Below, in pieces: positions 25,831 to 34,773 of a stretch of 64,000 nt of DNA. The notes beneath the pieces were generated by a model that worked only from the letters and a program-made list of their open reading frames with translations, did no database searches and was not told the origin of the DNA. Every line of letters begins with the position of its first letter. Position 1 is the first letter of the stretch. Both the position numbers and the translations under genes were made by a program. Origin of the DNA: Roseibium aestuarii. Lineage in GTDB: Bacteria; Pseudomonadota; Alphaproteobacteria; Rhizobiales; Stappiaceae. The stretch lies in the NCBI RefSeq assembly GCF_008477545.1, contig NZ_VORA01000001.1:682001-746000 (forward strand), given 5' to 3'.

Positions 25831-26558
25831 TCGTCTCCCAGATAGGCGCGGATGACCTCCGGGTCGGAGAGCACTGCCTGCGGCGTGCCTTCCGCGATCT
25901 TCGCGCCGGAATTCATGACCACGCAGCGGTCGCACAGCGAGCGGATGGCATCCATCACATGCTCCACCAGGATGATGGTGCGCCCTTCCCGGCGCAGGTC
26001 GGAAATCAGGGCGATACCCTCCTGCAACTCGGTCGGGTTCAGCCCGGCAAGCCATTCGTCGAGCAGCAGCACTTCCGGTTCGCCGGCAAGGGCGCGGGCC
26101 AGTTCCAGCCGCTTCTGGTCGATATAGGTCAGCGCGCTCACCGGCAGGCCGATCTGCGCGCCGAGCCCCACCCGCTGCAACAGGCGGACGGCCTGTTCCT
26201 TGGCGGGGCCGCCCCAGCGGCGCTTGTGCCCGAAGGCTGCCCCCGCGATCACGTTGTCGATCAGGCTGAGACCGGGCAGCACCCGCACCAGCTGGAAGGT
26301 GCGCGACACCCCGGCGCGCGTCACCTCGTGGGCGCCCAGACCGGACAGGCGGCGGCCCTCCAGGTGAATGGTGCCGGAGGTCGGGGCAAAGGCGCCCGAG
26401 ATCAGGTTCATCGTGGTGGTCTTGCCCGAGCCATTGGGGCCGATCAGCCCCATGACCTCATGCTCGCGCACCTCGAAGCTCAGGTCGTTGACGGCCACCA
26501 GTCCGCCGAAGCGCTTGGTCAGGCGGTCGACGGTCAGAATGCTGCGTCCCGTGCTCAT
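25827..26558 (-). CDS. livG: Branched-chain-type ABC transporter ATP-binding protein LivG
   Basis: A 243-aa ATPase. Walker A is GPNGSGKTTTMNLISG, Walker B is VLLLDEWLAGLNPTE, and the C-terminus (IRSLCDRCVVMNSGAKIAEGTP) is typical of LivG. The signature region reads LTYIDQKRLELARALA, the variant (not LSGGQ) common in LivG proteins. ATG 26558 overlaps the end of livM, so it is coupled to it. It shares the operon with livF, livM, livH and the binding protein. Confidence 0.93.
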   Translation of the reverse strand: MSTGRSILTVDRLTKRFGGLVAVNDLSFEVREHEVMGLIGPNGSGKTTTMNLISGAFAPTSGTIHLEGRRLSGLGAHEVTRAGVSRTFQLVRVLPGLSLIDNVIAGAAFGHKRRWGGPAKEQAVRLLQRVGLGAQIGLPVSALTYIDQKRLELARALAGEPEVLLLDEWLAGLNPTELQEGIALISDLRREGRTIILVEHVMDAIRSLCDRCVVMNSGAKIAEGTPQAVLSDPEVIRAYLGDE

Positions 26559-27484
26559 GCGGACCTCCCCTTGGCGATGATCTTCTGCACAAGTCCGACG
26601 ACGCCATTCGGCAGGAAATAGACGATCGCGAGGAAGCACAGGCCTAGATAGAGCGTGGTGGCGTTGGGGAAGGAGGCGGTGATCGTCTCCCAGATGAGGA
26701 TGAAGGGGATCACCCCGATGATCGGTCCCCAGAGCTTCTGGGTGCCGCCCAGAAGGGCCATGATCACCACCATGAAGCTGAGTTCCGGCGAGAACACCTG
26801 GTTGGGTTCGATATAGGAATAGCGCGGGGCGACGATGGCGCCGACCAGCGTGGAGAAGAAGCCGGTGACCATGAAGAGCAGCACCTTGGCCCGGGCGGTG
26901 TCGATGCCCAGATGCTTCGCCACGCCCTCGTCATTGCCGATGATCTTCATGGCAAAGCCCAGCCGCGATCGATCGATCAGCCAGCCGATCACATAGACGG
27001 TCGCGGCGATCGCCAGCAGCATCCAGTAGATATGGGCCTCGGTGAAGTCGGTGAGCACATAGAGCCCGCGCGAGCCGAGGAAGTTGTTCTGCACCCAGGA
27101 GACGAGGCCGCGGATCATTTCGGCCAGACCAAGGGTAAAGATGACGAAATAGATGCCCGACAGCCGCAGGGTCGCGGCGCCGATGAGCGCGGCCAGCACG
27201 ACAGAAACCACCGGGGCAATCGCCGCCATCAGCCAGAAGGGCAGATCGTGGTCGCTCATGCCGGTGGCGACAAGATAGCCGCCCACGCCGAAGAAGGCAC
27301 CGGTGGCCAGGGAGATGTAGTGGGTCGGCCCGGAGAACAGGGTCCAGGCGGTGGTGAGCGCGATATACATCATCGCGGTAACGGCGATGGAGAGCCAGTA
27401 GCCATCCGTGACCAGGGGCACGAAGGCGGCTGCCAGCACAAGGACGCCGATGAGGACGAGGTCTTTCCAGCCCTTGGCGGTCAT
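26555..27484 (-). CDS. livM: Branched-chain-type ABC transporter permease LivM
   Basis: A 309-aa inner-membrane permease with about eight to ten hydrophobic helices. The LivM signature region ISLATGAFFGVGGY and the coupling-helix segment IGNDEGVAKHLGIDTARAK are present. Its start (27484) overlaps the livH stop and its stop overlaps the livG start. With LivH it forms the translocation pore. Confidence 0.93.
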   Translation of the reverse strand: MTAKGWKDLVLIGVLVLAAAFVPLVTDGYWLSIAVTAMMYIALTTAWTLFSGPTHYISLATGAFFGVGGYLVATGMSDHDLPFWLMAAIAPVVSVVLAALIGAATLRLSGIYFVIFTLGLAEMIRGLVSWVQNNFLGSRGLYVLTDFTEAHIYWMLLAIAATVYVIGWLIDRSRLGFAMKIIGNDEGVAKHLGIDTARAKVLLFMVTGFFSTLVGAIVAPRYSYIEPNQVFSPELSFMVVIMALLGGTQKLWGPIIGVIPFILIWETITASFPNATTLYLGLCFLAIVYFLPNGVVGLVQKIIAKGRSA

Positions 27485-28344
27485 GCGTTTCGCTTTCCAA
27501 AGAGCCCCTGCGGGCGGAAGAGGAGAATGCCGAGGAAGATCACATAGGCCGACACGAGGGTCAGGCCCGGGTCGATCAGCGAGGCAACGGCGGTTTCGAC
27601 GAGGCCGAGGACGATGGCGGCGATGATGGAGCCGCGCAGATCGCCCACGCCGCCCATGATCACGATGATCAGCGCCTTCATGGTGAAGATGACGCCCATG
27701 GACCCGTCGAGGGTGATGAAGGTGGAAATCAGGGTGCCGCCGGTGGCCGTCACCGCGCCGCCAAGCGCGAAGGCAAGGGCGGAGACGCGGGCCACGTTGA
27801 TGCCGACGAGCTGTGCGGCCTGCCGGTCGACGGAGACCGCGCGCACGGCGGTGCCGGTCCTGGTGAAGTTCAGCCAGCCCACGAGCGCCGCGCCGATACC
27901 GGCCGCAACAAGCGCTGCGACGAGCCGGTTTTCGGCCACCGTGGTGCCGAGGATCTCGATGGGCCGCGCCAGGAAGGAGTAGGTGTAATACTCCCCGTGG
28001 ATCGACACCATCAGCCCGACGAGGGCGAAGCTGATGCCGAAGGTCGCCAGGATGCTGTCCACTTCCAGCTGGCCGGGGCTCTTCGCCCGCTTGACCAGGG
28101 GCCGCAGCAGCAGCCGGTAGGCGACCCAGTTTGCGGCGAAGGAAAGCGGTGCCACCACGAGCATGGTGACGAGCGGGCTGAGGGAAATTGCCGTGAAGGC
28201 CAGGAAGGCGGCCAGCGCGCCAAGCACCAGTGTCTCGCCATTGGCAAGGTTCATGATGCGGGCGACGCCGTACTGGAGGTTCAGCCCCATTGCCACCAGC
28301 GCATAGGTGCCGCCGAGCAGCAGGCCGGAGATCAGGATGTCCAT
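27481..28344 (-). CDS. livH: Branched-chain-type ABC transporter permease LivH
   Basis: A 287-aa inner-membrane permease. It opens with MDILISGLLLGGTYALVAMGLNLQYGVARIMNLANGE, the characteristic LivH N-terminus. The late VSVDRQAAQLVGINVARV coupling segment and IMGGVGDLRGSI are typical. It is separated from the upstream binding-protein gene by 230 bp that contain a palindromic repeat cluster. Confidence 0.93.
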   Translation of the reverse strand: MDILISGLLLGGTYALVAMGLNLQYGVARIMNLANGETLVLGALAAFLAFTAISLSPLVTMLVVAPLSFAANWVAYRLLLRPLVKRAKSPGQLEVDSILATFGISFALVGLMVSIHGEYYTYSFLARPIEILGTTVAENRLVAALVAAGIGAALVGWLNFTRTGTAVRAVSVDRQAAQLVGINVARVSALAFALGGAVTATGGTLISTFITLDGSMGVIFTMKALIIVIMGGVGDLRGSIIAAIVLGLVETAVASLIDPGLTLVSAYVIFLGILLFRPQGLFGKRNA

Positions 28345-28417
28345 CGGGTCGTTTCTTTGTGGTTCTGGTGAAAGCTGCCGCCCGGAGTGTCTTCGGCGGC
28401 ACGGGGGGGGCTCTCCG

Positions 28418-28540
28418 TCGTCATCCCGGAAAAGTCGCCAGACTTTATCCGGGACCGGCGAGCCGAAAGTCTGCGACAGGCAGTGAAAGGCCTCGGCTCA
28501 CCGGCCCCGGGTCTCGCTTTTCTCGCCCGGGGTGACAAAA
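28418..28540. repeat. Palindromic repeat cluster (copy A) between the binding-protein gene and livH
   Basis: Three hairpins in series: TCCCGGA/TCCGGGA with an inner AAGTC/GACTT, then CCGGCGAGCCGA/TCGGCTCACCGG with one mismatch, then CCCCGGG/CCCGGGG. The opening GTCATCCCGG and the GGCTCACCG module recur in other intergenic regions of the window (39698, 52960), so this is a dispersed repeat family. Sitting between the abundant binding protein and the permeases, it could reduce downstream expression. Confidence 0.7.
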
Positions 28541-28574
28541 GAGATGGCTCGTGAAGAAGGAGGGAGTGTCCCCC

Positions 28575-29786
28575 TTACTTCCAGCCGTCCTTCAGCTTCA
28601 CGTCGACCGCGCCGTCGATGTTGGACGAGACGACGCCCCGGAAGACGCCGCCCTGCCATTGGCCGACGGTCCAGAACCGGTTGGAGTTCTGGTTCTCAAA
28701 CGAGATCGGCCCCATGATCGTGTCGAACGTGTGGGTCTTGATGTAGTCGGTGACGGCCTCCCGGTTCACTTCGCCGACCGCTTCGATCGCGGTCTCGAGG
28801 ATCTGCAGGCTCGCGTAGGTGTTGGCGGACGCCCAGTAGTCCGGGGCCTTGCCGGTCACTTCCTCATGCTTGGTGCGATAGGCCTGCATTTCCGGCGTGT
28901 CCGGGTTCACGCCACCGGCGCCCAGCACATTCTCGATCTGCGCGCCGAACTTGCCGCCATAGGCGGGGAAGGCAGTGGCGACCGCGGTATAGAAGACCTT
29001 GACGTTCAGATCCTCGATGACCGCCTGTTCCGTCAGGCCGAACGTGTCCGGCGGATAGGACCAGGCGACGAAACTGTCGGCGTCGGTGGCCTTCGCGCCC
29101 TTCACGATGGGGGACAGGTCCGGCGTTCCGAGCGGATAGGACTTGTCATAGACCAGCTCGAACCCGGCGGCCTCGAAGGTGGGGCGTGCCACTTCCGCCA
29201 GCTCGATGCCGAAGGCATCGGCCACGTTGACCATGGCGATCTTGTTGTTGATCTTGCCCTCGTCCTTCAGCTTGACGAGCACGTCCCGCAAACCTTCCAC
29301 GAAGGCCGTGGTGGAGCCGAGGGTGAAGAACAGCGACGGATAGCGCTCGGTCAGCTCGCCGATCTGGTCGGTGACGGAGGTCACGGCGATCTGCGGATAG
29401 TCGTATTTGGCATAGATCGGCGCGGCTGCGATGTTGAAGCCGGTGCCATAGGGGGCGATGATGAAGTCGACCTTGTCCTGGGTGGCCAGCCGCTGAACCG
29501 CCTTGATGTGCTCGGTCGGGTTTGTCTTGTCGTCATAGGCGACGAGTTCGATCTTCTTCTGCCCGTCCTTGAGCTTCAGTCCGCCCCGCTCGTTCACTTC
29601 CTGGATCCAAAGATCGACATTCGGCCACTGGCTGACCAGTGCCCCGCCGGCCAGCGGGCCGGTTTTCGGCGCGACGGTCCCGATCCGGATCGTGTCGGCG
29701 GCAAGGGCGGTAAAGCTCAAGAGGCTCGCGGCGGCAAGCGTCGTCAGGCCCGCGGTGGTGCGGGACAGCAAGGTTCGTCTGTTCAT
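28575..29786 (-). CDS. ABC transporter substrate-binding protein (branched-chain amino-acid type)
   Basis: A 403-aa periplasmic protein of the LivJ/LivK fold. A signal peptide (TTAGLTTLAAASLLSFTALAA) precedes DTIRIGTVAPKTGPLAGG. Internal landmarks are LVAYDDKTNPTEHIKAVQRL and the late APDYWASANTYASLQILETAI. This group includes binders of amides, urea, aromatic acids and amino acids; the ligand cannot be read from sequence. The start at 29786 has a strong GGGAGGAG site. It is the first gene of the operon, next to a promoter with an embedded operator. Confidence 0.9.
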   Translation of the reverse strand: MNRRTLLSRTTAGLTTLAAASLLSFTALAADTIRIGTVAPKTGPLAGGALVSQWPNVDLWIQEVNERGGLKLKDGQKKIELVAYDDKTNPTEHIKAVQRLATQDKVDFIIAPYGTGFNIAAAPIYAKYDYPQIAVTSVTDQIGELTERYPSLFFTLGSTTAFVEGLRDVLVKLKDEGKINNKIAMVNVADAFGIELAEVARPTFEAAGFELVYDKSYPLGTPDLSPIVKGAKATDADSFVAWSYPPDTFGLTEQAVIEDLNVKVFYTAVATAFPAYGGKFGAQIENVLGAGGVNPDTPEMQAYRTKHEEVTGKAPDYWASANTYASLQILETAIEAVGEVNREAVTDYIKTHTFDTIMGPISFENQNSNRFWTVGQWQGGVFRGVVSSNIDGAVDVKLKDGWK

Positions 29787-29844
29787 GTCACTCCTCCCTG
29801 AGTGGTGAGAGCCGACAGGTTCTCCTCCCTTCGGCCTCCCGATC

Positions 29845-29874
29845 AGGATAGGCATTATGGATCCATAATGACAA
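29845..29874 (-). promoter_or_regulatory. liv operon promoter with embedded operator
   Basis: On the minus strand TTGTCA (-35, complement of 29869-29874) and TATCCT (-10, complement of 29845-29850) are 18 bp apart. The spacer and last -35 bases hold CATTATGGATCCATAATG (29853-29870), a perfect 18-bp palindrome. Binding there would block RNA polymerase, so repression by the adjacent GntR protein is likely. Confidence 0.68.
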
Positions 29875-29951
29875 GCGGGATTCTCAATGAATTCGACTGA
29901 ATCCGCTTTTCCGCAGGGTTCAGTTGGCGTAGGACATGCCAGATTGACGTT

Positions 29952-29965
29952 TTATGGATACAAAG
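29952..29965. promoter_or_regulatory. Second, imperfect operator half-match near the GntR start
   Basis: TTATGGATACAAAG repeats the core of the 18-bp palindrome (TTATGGATCCATAA) with its right arm degenerate. It lies 13 bp before the GntR start codon at 29979 and may mediate autoregulation. Confidence 0.45.
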
Positions 29966-29978
29966 TCATAGTCGCCGC

Positions 29979-30731
29979 ATGAAAAGTTATGAGTCGAACG
30001 CTGCCGCTGCCGATCCCCTCGGCGGACTGGAGCTCGCAGGGGGCGACGAGGCCCTCGGCAGCTCGTCGGACGAGCGTGTGCTGATTGCCCTGCGTCGTCA
30101 CATCATGGATGGCTCCGTGCCCGCCGGTGAGAAGATCACCGAAGTGGGGCTGGCTGCCCAGCTCAATGTCTCGCGCACGCCGGTGCGTCTGGCGCTCCGG
30201 GCCCTCGAGGTGGAGGGGCTGATCCGCAAGCGGGAAGGGCGCGGTTACACGGTCGTCGACTTCGATTTCGACGACACGAACAAGGCCTATCAGGTCCGCG
30301 GCGTTCTGGAAGGACTGGCCGCCCGTTGCCTGGCGGAGAATGGCATGAGCCCGGAGGTGGACGCGATCCTGCGCCGCTCCCTCGACATGACCCGCCAGTC
30401 CCTCGACCTGCTGCGCGCCGGAAATGACGCCGGCATCGATCTCTATCAGGAGGCCAACCGGCTCTTCCACGAGACGATCATGCAGGAATGCGGCAATTCC
30501 TTCGTGCCCTTCACCTACACACGGCTGGAAACCGTGCCGCTGGTCCGGCTGGGGGTTCTGGTCTTCAATCACGAGAGCTATGACACCGAGGTGCAGCGCC
30601 TCACCATCGGCTATGGTCAGCACCTCATCGTGCATGACGCCATCGCGAAGGGGGATGCAGCCCGCGCCGAGGCCATGATGCGCGAGCATTCCCACGCCAC
30701 CATCACCTATTCCCTGCTGTTCTCCCGCTGA
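29979..30731 (+). CDS. GntR-family regulator (FCD subfamily)
   Basis: 250 aa. The winged helix lies at about 35-95 (RVLIALRRHIMDGSVPAGEKITEVGLAAQLNVSRTPVRLALRALEVEGLI). The all-helical FCD ligand domain follows, with the conserved RGVLEGLAARCLA, FHETIM and a C-terminal HLIVHDAIAKGDAARAEAMMREH carrying metal-site His residues. It is divergent from the liv operon. It probably represses that operon in the absence of a small acidic ligand. It ends 6 bp from the converging ABC-2 permease gene. Confidence 0.93.
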   Translation: MKSYESNAAAADPLGGLELAGGDEALGSSSDERVLIALRRHIMDGSVPAGEKITEVGLAAQLNVSRTPVRLALRALEVEGLIRKREGRGYTVVDFDFDDTNKAYQVRGVLEGLAARCLAENGMSPEVDAILRRSLDMTRQSLDLLRAGNDAGIDLYQEANRLFHETIMQECGNSFVPFTYTRLETVPLVRLGVLVFNHESYDTEVQRLTIGYGQHLIVHDAIAKGDAARAEAMMREHSHATITYSLLFSR

Positions 30732-30737
30732 GGGGCG

Positions 30738-31883
30738 CTAATCCAGCCGCTTCTTGAAGCGCAGGGAGGCGGCGATCAGCCCCAGAACCATGAAGACGGC
30801 CAGGCAGATCGCGTCATATTGCAGGTCGACCAGCAGCGCGTCGCGCAGGGCAATGCCCCGGATCATCCGCAGGAAGTGGGTCGCCGGCAGGATCTCCGCG
30901 ATATATTGCGCCGGCAACGGCATGCCCTCGAAGGGGAACATGAAGCCGGAGAGCAGGATCGACGGCATCAGCACGAAGACCGTCATCTGCATGGCCTGAA
31001 GCTGGCTCGTGGCAAGCGTAGAGAACACCAGCCCGAGGGTCAGGCTGGCCCCGATGAAGAGCAGGGTGGCGGCCAGCAGCGCCAGCATCGAGCCGTTGAA
31101 GGGCACGTTGAAGATCAGATAGCCGAGCCCGAGGATGATTGCTGTCTGCACCAGACCGATGAAGATGTAGGGAATGATCTTGCCCAGCATCAGTTCGGTC
31201 GATTTCACCGGCGTGTTGATCAGCATTTCCATGTTCCCGCGTTCGCTCTCGCGCACGATGGCTGCGGCGGTGAACATGATCATGGTCATGGTGAGGATGA
31301 CCGGCACGAGACCCGGCACGATGTTCACCACCGTGCGCTGCTCGGGATTGTAGAAGAGCGCCATCTCGAAGGTTGGAACCGACCGGTTCGGCGCCTGACG
31401 CAGCAGCTCGGTCAGCGGCATGTTGCGCAGGGATTTGACCGCGCTCGCCACCATCGTGTCGGACCCGTCCACGATCCACTGGCCGACAGGCCGGCTCGTG
31501 GTCCAGTTGGTCGAGTTGGGCGTGGCAAGGCCGACGCTGCCGCTGCGGGCCAGCCGCTGCACCAGATCGCTCGGCAGGATCAGCGCCGCGCGCACCTCCT
31601 GGGCCGCCACCGCGCGCTGGGCCTCTTCCAGCGTGTCGTAGCGATGAGTGAACTTGACCACCTGGGTCGCCCGGATGACCTGTTCCAGCACCCGCCCGAC
31701 AGCCGATCCGCTCTGGTCGACGATACCGACAGGCACGTCCCGCACGTTGGTGTTGATGGCGTAGCCGAAGAGGATGAGCTGCACGAGCGGGATCATGACC
31801 ACCATGGCGAAGGTCATGCGGTCCCTGCGCAGCTGGCGCAATTCCTTGAAGAAGATCGCGGAAATCCGGCTGAGCGAATTCAT
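30738..31883 (-). CDS. ABC-2 type exporter permease (YhhJ/YbhR-like)
   Basis: A 381-aa integral membrane protein. It starts with RISAIFFKELRQLRRDRMTFAMVVMIPLVQLILFGYAINT, which is characteristic of this permease group. After TM1 comes a large periplasmic domain (about 50-175), then five hydrophobic segments including LMPSILLSGFMFPFEGMP. It is coupled to the ATPase gene by an overlapping ATGA. Together with the HlyD gene upstream this forms a YbhGFSR-like exporter with one permease gene rather than two, so it may homodimerise. Confidence 0.9.
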   Translation of the reverse strand: MNSLSRISAIFFKELRQLRRDRMTFAMVVMIPLVQLILFGYAINTNVRDVPVGIVDQSGSAVGRVLEQVIRATQVVKFTHRYDTLEEAQRAVAAQEVRAALILPSDLVQRLARSGSVGLATPNSTNWTTSRPVGQWIVDGSDTMVASAVKSLRNMPLTELLRQAPNRSVPTFEMALFYNPEQRTVVNIVPGLVPVILTMTMIMFTAAAIVRESERGNMEMLINTPVKSTELMLGKIIPYIFIGLVQTAIILGLGYLIFNVPFNGSMLALLAATLLFIGASLTLGLVFSTLATSQLQAMQMTVFVLMPSILLSGFMFPFEGMPLPAQYIAEILPATHFLRMIRGIALRDALLVDLQYDAICLAVFMVLGLIAASLRFKKRLD

Positions 31884-32863
31884 GGGCGGGCCTCCGGGGT
31901 GCCGGTCGCATCCGGAGCGCTGACGCCTGTGTTGGTCACGAAGACATCCTCCAGATTGGGCCGCACGCGGGCGACCTGCTGAACGCTCTGGCTCTCGGGA
32001 AGGGCGCGGAACCAGGCTTCCGGATCGGCGATCTGCTTGGTGACGAGCACCCTGAGCCGGGTGCCGAGCTGGGCCGCGGAGCGGACCTCGGGCAGGGCGG
32101 TCAGGGTCTTGCGCAGGGTGCGCAGATCCGGTCCGGAGACCTCGAGCACATTGGTGCCCATGCGCTCCATCAGCTCTGCCGGCGAGCCTTCCGCCCGCTT
32201 CTTGCCCAGCTCCAGGATCGAGATGGAGTGGCAGCGCTCGGCCTCGTCCATGAAATGGGTCGTCACCAGGATCGTGGTGCCTGCCTCACACAGATCGAAG
32301 AGCTGTTCCCAGAAGTCACGGCGGCTTTCCGGGTCCACCGCCGAGGTCGGCTCGTCCAGGAACAGGAGATCCGGCTTGTTTAGCACGGCGCAGGCAAGGC
32401 CCAGCCGCTGCCTCTGCCCGCCCGACATCTTGCCCGACATCTGGTCGGCCAGATCGGTCAGGTGATAGGTCTCAAGCAGTTCATCGATCCGGGCAAGCGC
32501 AGCCTTGCGCTTCAGGCCGAAGACCCGCGACATGAAATCCAGGTTCTCGCGCACGGTCATGTCGCCATAGAGCGAGAAGGACTGGGTCATGTAGCCGATG
32601 CGGTATTTCAACGCTTCCGCGTCTCGCGGCATGGTCAGACCCAGAACCTCGACCTCTCCGGCGCTCGGGGTCAAGAGGCCGGTCAGCATGCGGATCGCGG
32701 TGGTCTTGCCGCAGCCGTTGGGGCCGAGGAACCCGTGGATCGTGCCGCGCGCGATGTCGAGATCCAGCCGGTCGACGGCGGTTTTCGGTCCGAAGGTCTT
32801 GGTCAGGCCCCGGGTGCGGATCACAGTCTCGGCGGCATCAGTGGGGCCGGGGGCGCGGGTCAT
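31880..32863 (-). CDS. ABC exporter ATP-binding protein
   Basis: A 327-aa ATPase with one nucleotide-binding domain. Walker A is GPNGCGKTTAIRML, the signature is [15 protein letters not shown] and Walker B is LLFLDEPTSAVDPESR. A C-terminal extension of about 80 residues (from NVLEVSGPDLRTLRKTL) may be regulatory. It overlaps both neighbours by 4 bp, so HlyD, ATPase and permease are one transcription-translation unit. The substrate is unknown; related systems export drugs or lipophilic compounds. Confidence 0.9.
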   Translation of the reverse strand: MTRAPGPTDAAETVIRTRGLTKTFGPKTAVDRLDLDIARGTIHGFLGPNGCGKTTAIRMLTGLLTPSAGEVEVLGLTMPRDAEALKYRIGYMTQSFSLYGDMTVRENLDFMSRVFGLKRKAALARIDELLETYHLTDLADQMSGKMSGGQRQRLGLACAVLNKPDLLFLDEPTSAVDPESRRDFWEQLFDLCEAGTTILVTTHFMDEAERCHSISILELGKKRAEGSPAELMERMGTNVLEVSGPDLRTLRKTLTALPEVRSAAQLGTRLRVLVTKQIADPEAWFRALPESQSVQQVARVRPNLEDVFVTNTGVSAPDATGTPEARP

Positions 32864-33825
32864 GGCAGCTGCACCTGCGCCGGCATGCCGGAAGGCAGGT
32901 CCGCCTCCGTGTCCGGAAGCAGGACTTCCGCCGGATACATGAGGCGGGCCCGTTCCGTCTGGTTCAGGGCATAATAGGGTGTGAAGGAAGGCTCGGAGCT
33001 GATCCAGCGCAGGGTGCCGGTCAGCTCCCGGTCGAGACCATCCACATGCACCTTCAGCTGGTCGCCGGGCTTGACCCGGACCCGCGCCGGCTCGGGAACA
33101 TAGACCCTGGCGAAGGGGGCGCCATCGGCCATGAGAATGGCCAGCGGAGAGCCTTGCGTCACCCGTTCCCCGAGGTTCCAGGGCAGGCTGTCGAGACGGC
33201 CGTCCCGGGAGGCGACGACGGTCAGATCCGCCAGAACCTTCTGCTGGCTGGCAAGAGCGGCTTCGGCCGCCGCGAGATTGGCTGCCGCCGCGCTCAGGTC
33301 TTCGGAGCGGGCACCATTTTCCAGTTCGCGCAGCTGCTCTTCCGCGCTTTTCAGCGCCGCCTCGGCCGCATTGCGATTGGCCAGCGCCGTGTCATAGGCC
33401 GCCTTGCTGGCGGTGCCGCGCTGCTGCAGGTCGCGGGTGCGCTCGAAGGATTGCTGCGTCTCGACCAAAGAGGCGCGCGCGCCGGCCACACGGGCCCGCG
33501 CGGCCGCCAGTTCCTCCGGCCGGGCGCCGTTCCTCAGCTTGTCGAGGGCCGCCCGCGCCTGGGCCGCCTGAGCCTCCGCCTGCCGAACGACGGCGATCTG
33601 GCGCGTGTCGTCCAGCTTCACCAGAACCGTGCCCTTCGTCACCATCTGGCCTTCCGCGACGGGCAGCTCGACCACCACCTCGGCGGCCGTTGCGGTCAGG
33701 GCAACCCGGTCGCGCTCCAGCGTGCCGAGTGCCACATGGGAGGGCGCATCGTCGCAACCGCTCAGGCTCAGGAGCAGGGCAAGGGCCGAAGGGAGGATGA
33801 GAAGGCGGGAGGAGAGAGCGGGCAT
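32860..33825 (-). CDS. HlyD/YbhG-family periplasmic adaptor lipoprotein
   Basis: A 321-aa adaptor. The lipobox LSLSGC near residue 20 predicts lipid anchoring. A biotinyl-like half motif (VVELPVAEGQMVTKGTVLVKLDD) is followed by long Ala-rich coiled-coil helices (about 75-185, repeated RARVAGARASLVETQQSFERTRD-like heptads). The second lipoyl half and a beta-barrel domain (VKPGDQLKVHVDGLDREL) complete it. It probably links the inner-membrane ABC exporter to an outer-membrane channel. ATG 33825 has GAGG 7 nt upstream. Confidence 0.9.
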   Translation of the reverse strand: MPALSSRLLILPSALALLLSLSGCDDAPSHVALGTLERDRVALTATAAEVVVELPVAEGQMVTKGTVLVKLDDTRQIAVVRQAEAQAAQARAALDKLRNGARPEELAAARARVAGARASLVETQQSFERTRDLQQRGTASKAAYDTALANRNAAEAALKSAEEQLRELENGARSEDLSAAAANLAAAEAALASQQKVLADLTVVASRDGRLDSLPWNLGERVTQGSPLAILMADGAPFARVYVPEPARVRVKPGDQLKVHVDGLDRELTGTLRWISSEPSFTPYYALNQTERARLMYPAEVLLPDTEADLPSGMPAQVQLP

Positions 33826-34108
33826 GGGAACCTCGTCGGCAGGTTCGGATGAACGGGCAATGTAAACCTGCGGGTGCATGGTGCAGCGAGCGGTTGCGAT
33901 TTGGCAATCCCTGCAATGCGCTTTGCTGGCAGTCCCTGATCAGGCAGGGGAGGGATCCCGCATCCTTGTTCCTCTGCATAGGCCGGATCCCTTTGGCGCG
34001 CCTTGCGTTATCTCAATCGTCCGCCCCGGTGTTGTGCTTGCGGTTCTGCCGCGCCACGGCCACACTCGGGCGTCCATCCCTGACGCGTTTCTTCCTTCCG
34101 GAGTTCCC

Positions 34109-34693
34109 TTGACCAGATCTCTTCCGTCCAGACCGCTGATGTCCGGACCTGTCACCTGGGGCGTCGGCCTCGGCCTGATTGCCCTGACTGCCGTCATCCT
34201 GCTTGCGATGGGGCGCGACCCCATCTGCACCTGCGGCGAGATCCGCCTCTGGGTTCCCGGCGATGCGGTGTCGGGCGGATCCCAGCACATTGCCGACTGG
34301 TACACCCTGTCCCACATCATTCACGGCTTTATCTTCTACTGGGTGCTCTGGCTGGCGCTGCGCCAGCGGCCGGTCGGCGAGCGCGCCCTTCTGGCCATCG
34401 TGATCGAGGCAGCCTGGGAGCTTCTGGAAAACAGCCCTCTCGTCATCGACCGCTACCGTGAGGCGACGGTTGCCGCCGGTTATGCCGGCGATACGGTCAT
34501 CAACTCCGTGACCGACATTCTCTTCATGCTGCTGGGCTTCTGGTTCGCCCGGCGCATGCCCGCCTGGGTTACGGTCGTCGTCGCCGTGGTCTTCGAGCTG
34601 GCCGCGCTCTGGGCGGTGAAGGACAATCTCACCCTGAACGTGATCATGCTGCTTTACCCAATCGAGGCCATCAAGCAGTGGCAGGGCGGCTAG
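34109..34693 (+). CDS. DUF2585 (UPF0314) membrane protein
   Basis: About 194 aa with four or five hydrophobic helices. The cysteine-containing GRDPICTCGEIRLWVPGD, the HIADWYTLSHIIHGFIFYWVLW segment and AAWELLENSPLVIDRYREATVAAGYAGDTVINSVTDILFMLLGF are characteristic of DUF2585. Function is unknown. A TTG start at 34109 has GGAG six nt upstream; ATG 34139 is the alternative and gives 184 aa. It converges on minE. Confidence 0.82.
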   Translation: MTRSLPSRPLMSGPVTWGVGLGLIALTAVILLAMGRDPICTCGEIRLWVPGDAVSGGSQHIADWYTLSHIIHGFIFYWVLWLALRQRPVGERALLAIVIEAAWELLENSPLVIDRYREATVAAGYAGDTVINSVTDILFMLLGFWFARRMPAWVTVVVAVVFELAALWAVKDNLTLNVIMLLYPIEAIKQWQGG

Positions 34694-34724
34694 GGCCTGC
34701 GGGACACGCAAAGCAAAACGAAAA

Positions 34725-34750
34725 AACCCGGCGTCTTGCGAGGCCGGGTT
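34725..34750 (-). terminator. Terminator of the min operon
   Basis: AACCCGGC (34725-34732) pairs with GCCGGGTT (34743-34750). On the minus strand the stem is followed by a T-run; on the plus strand the T-run is weak, though it may also serve the DUF2585 gene. Confidence 0.8.
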
Positions 34751-34773
34751 CTTTGCGGATCTTCTGATCGGCG

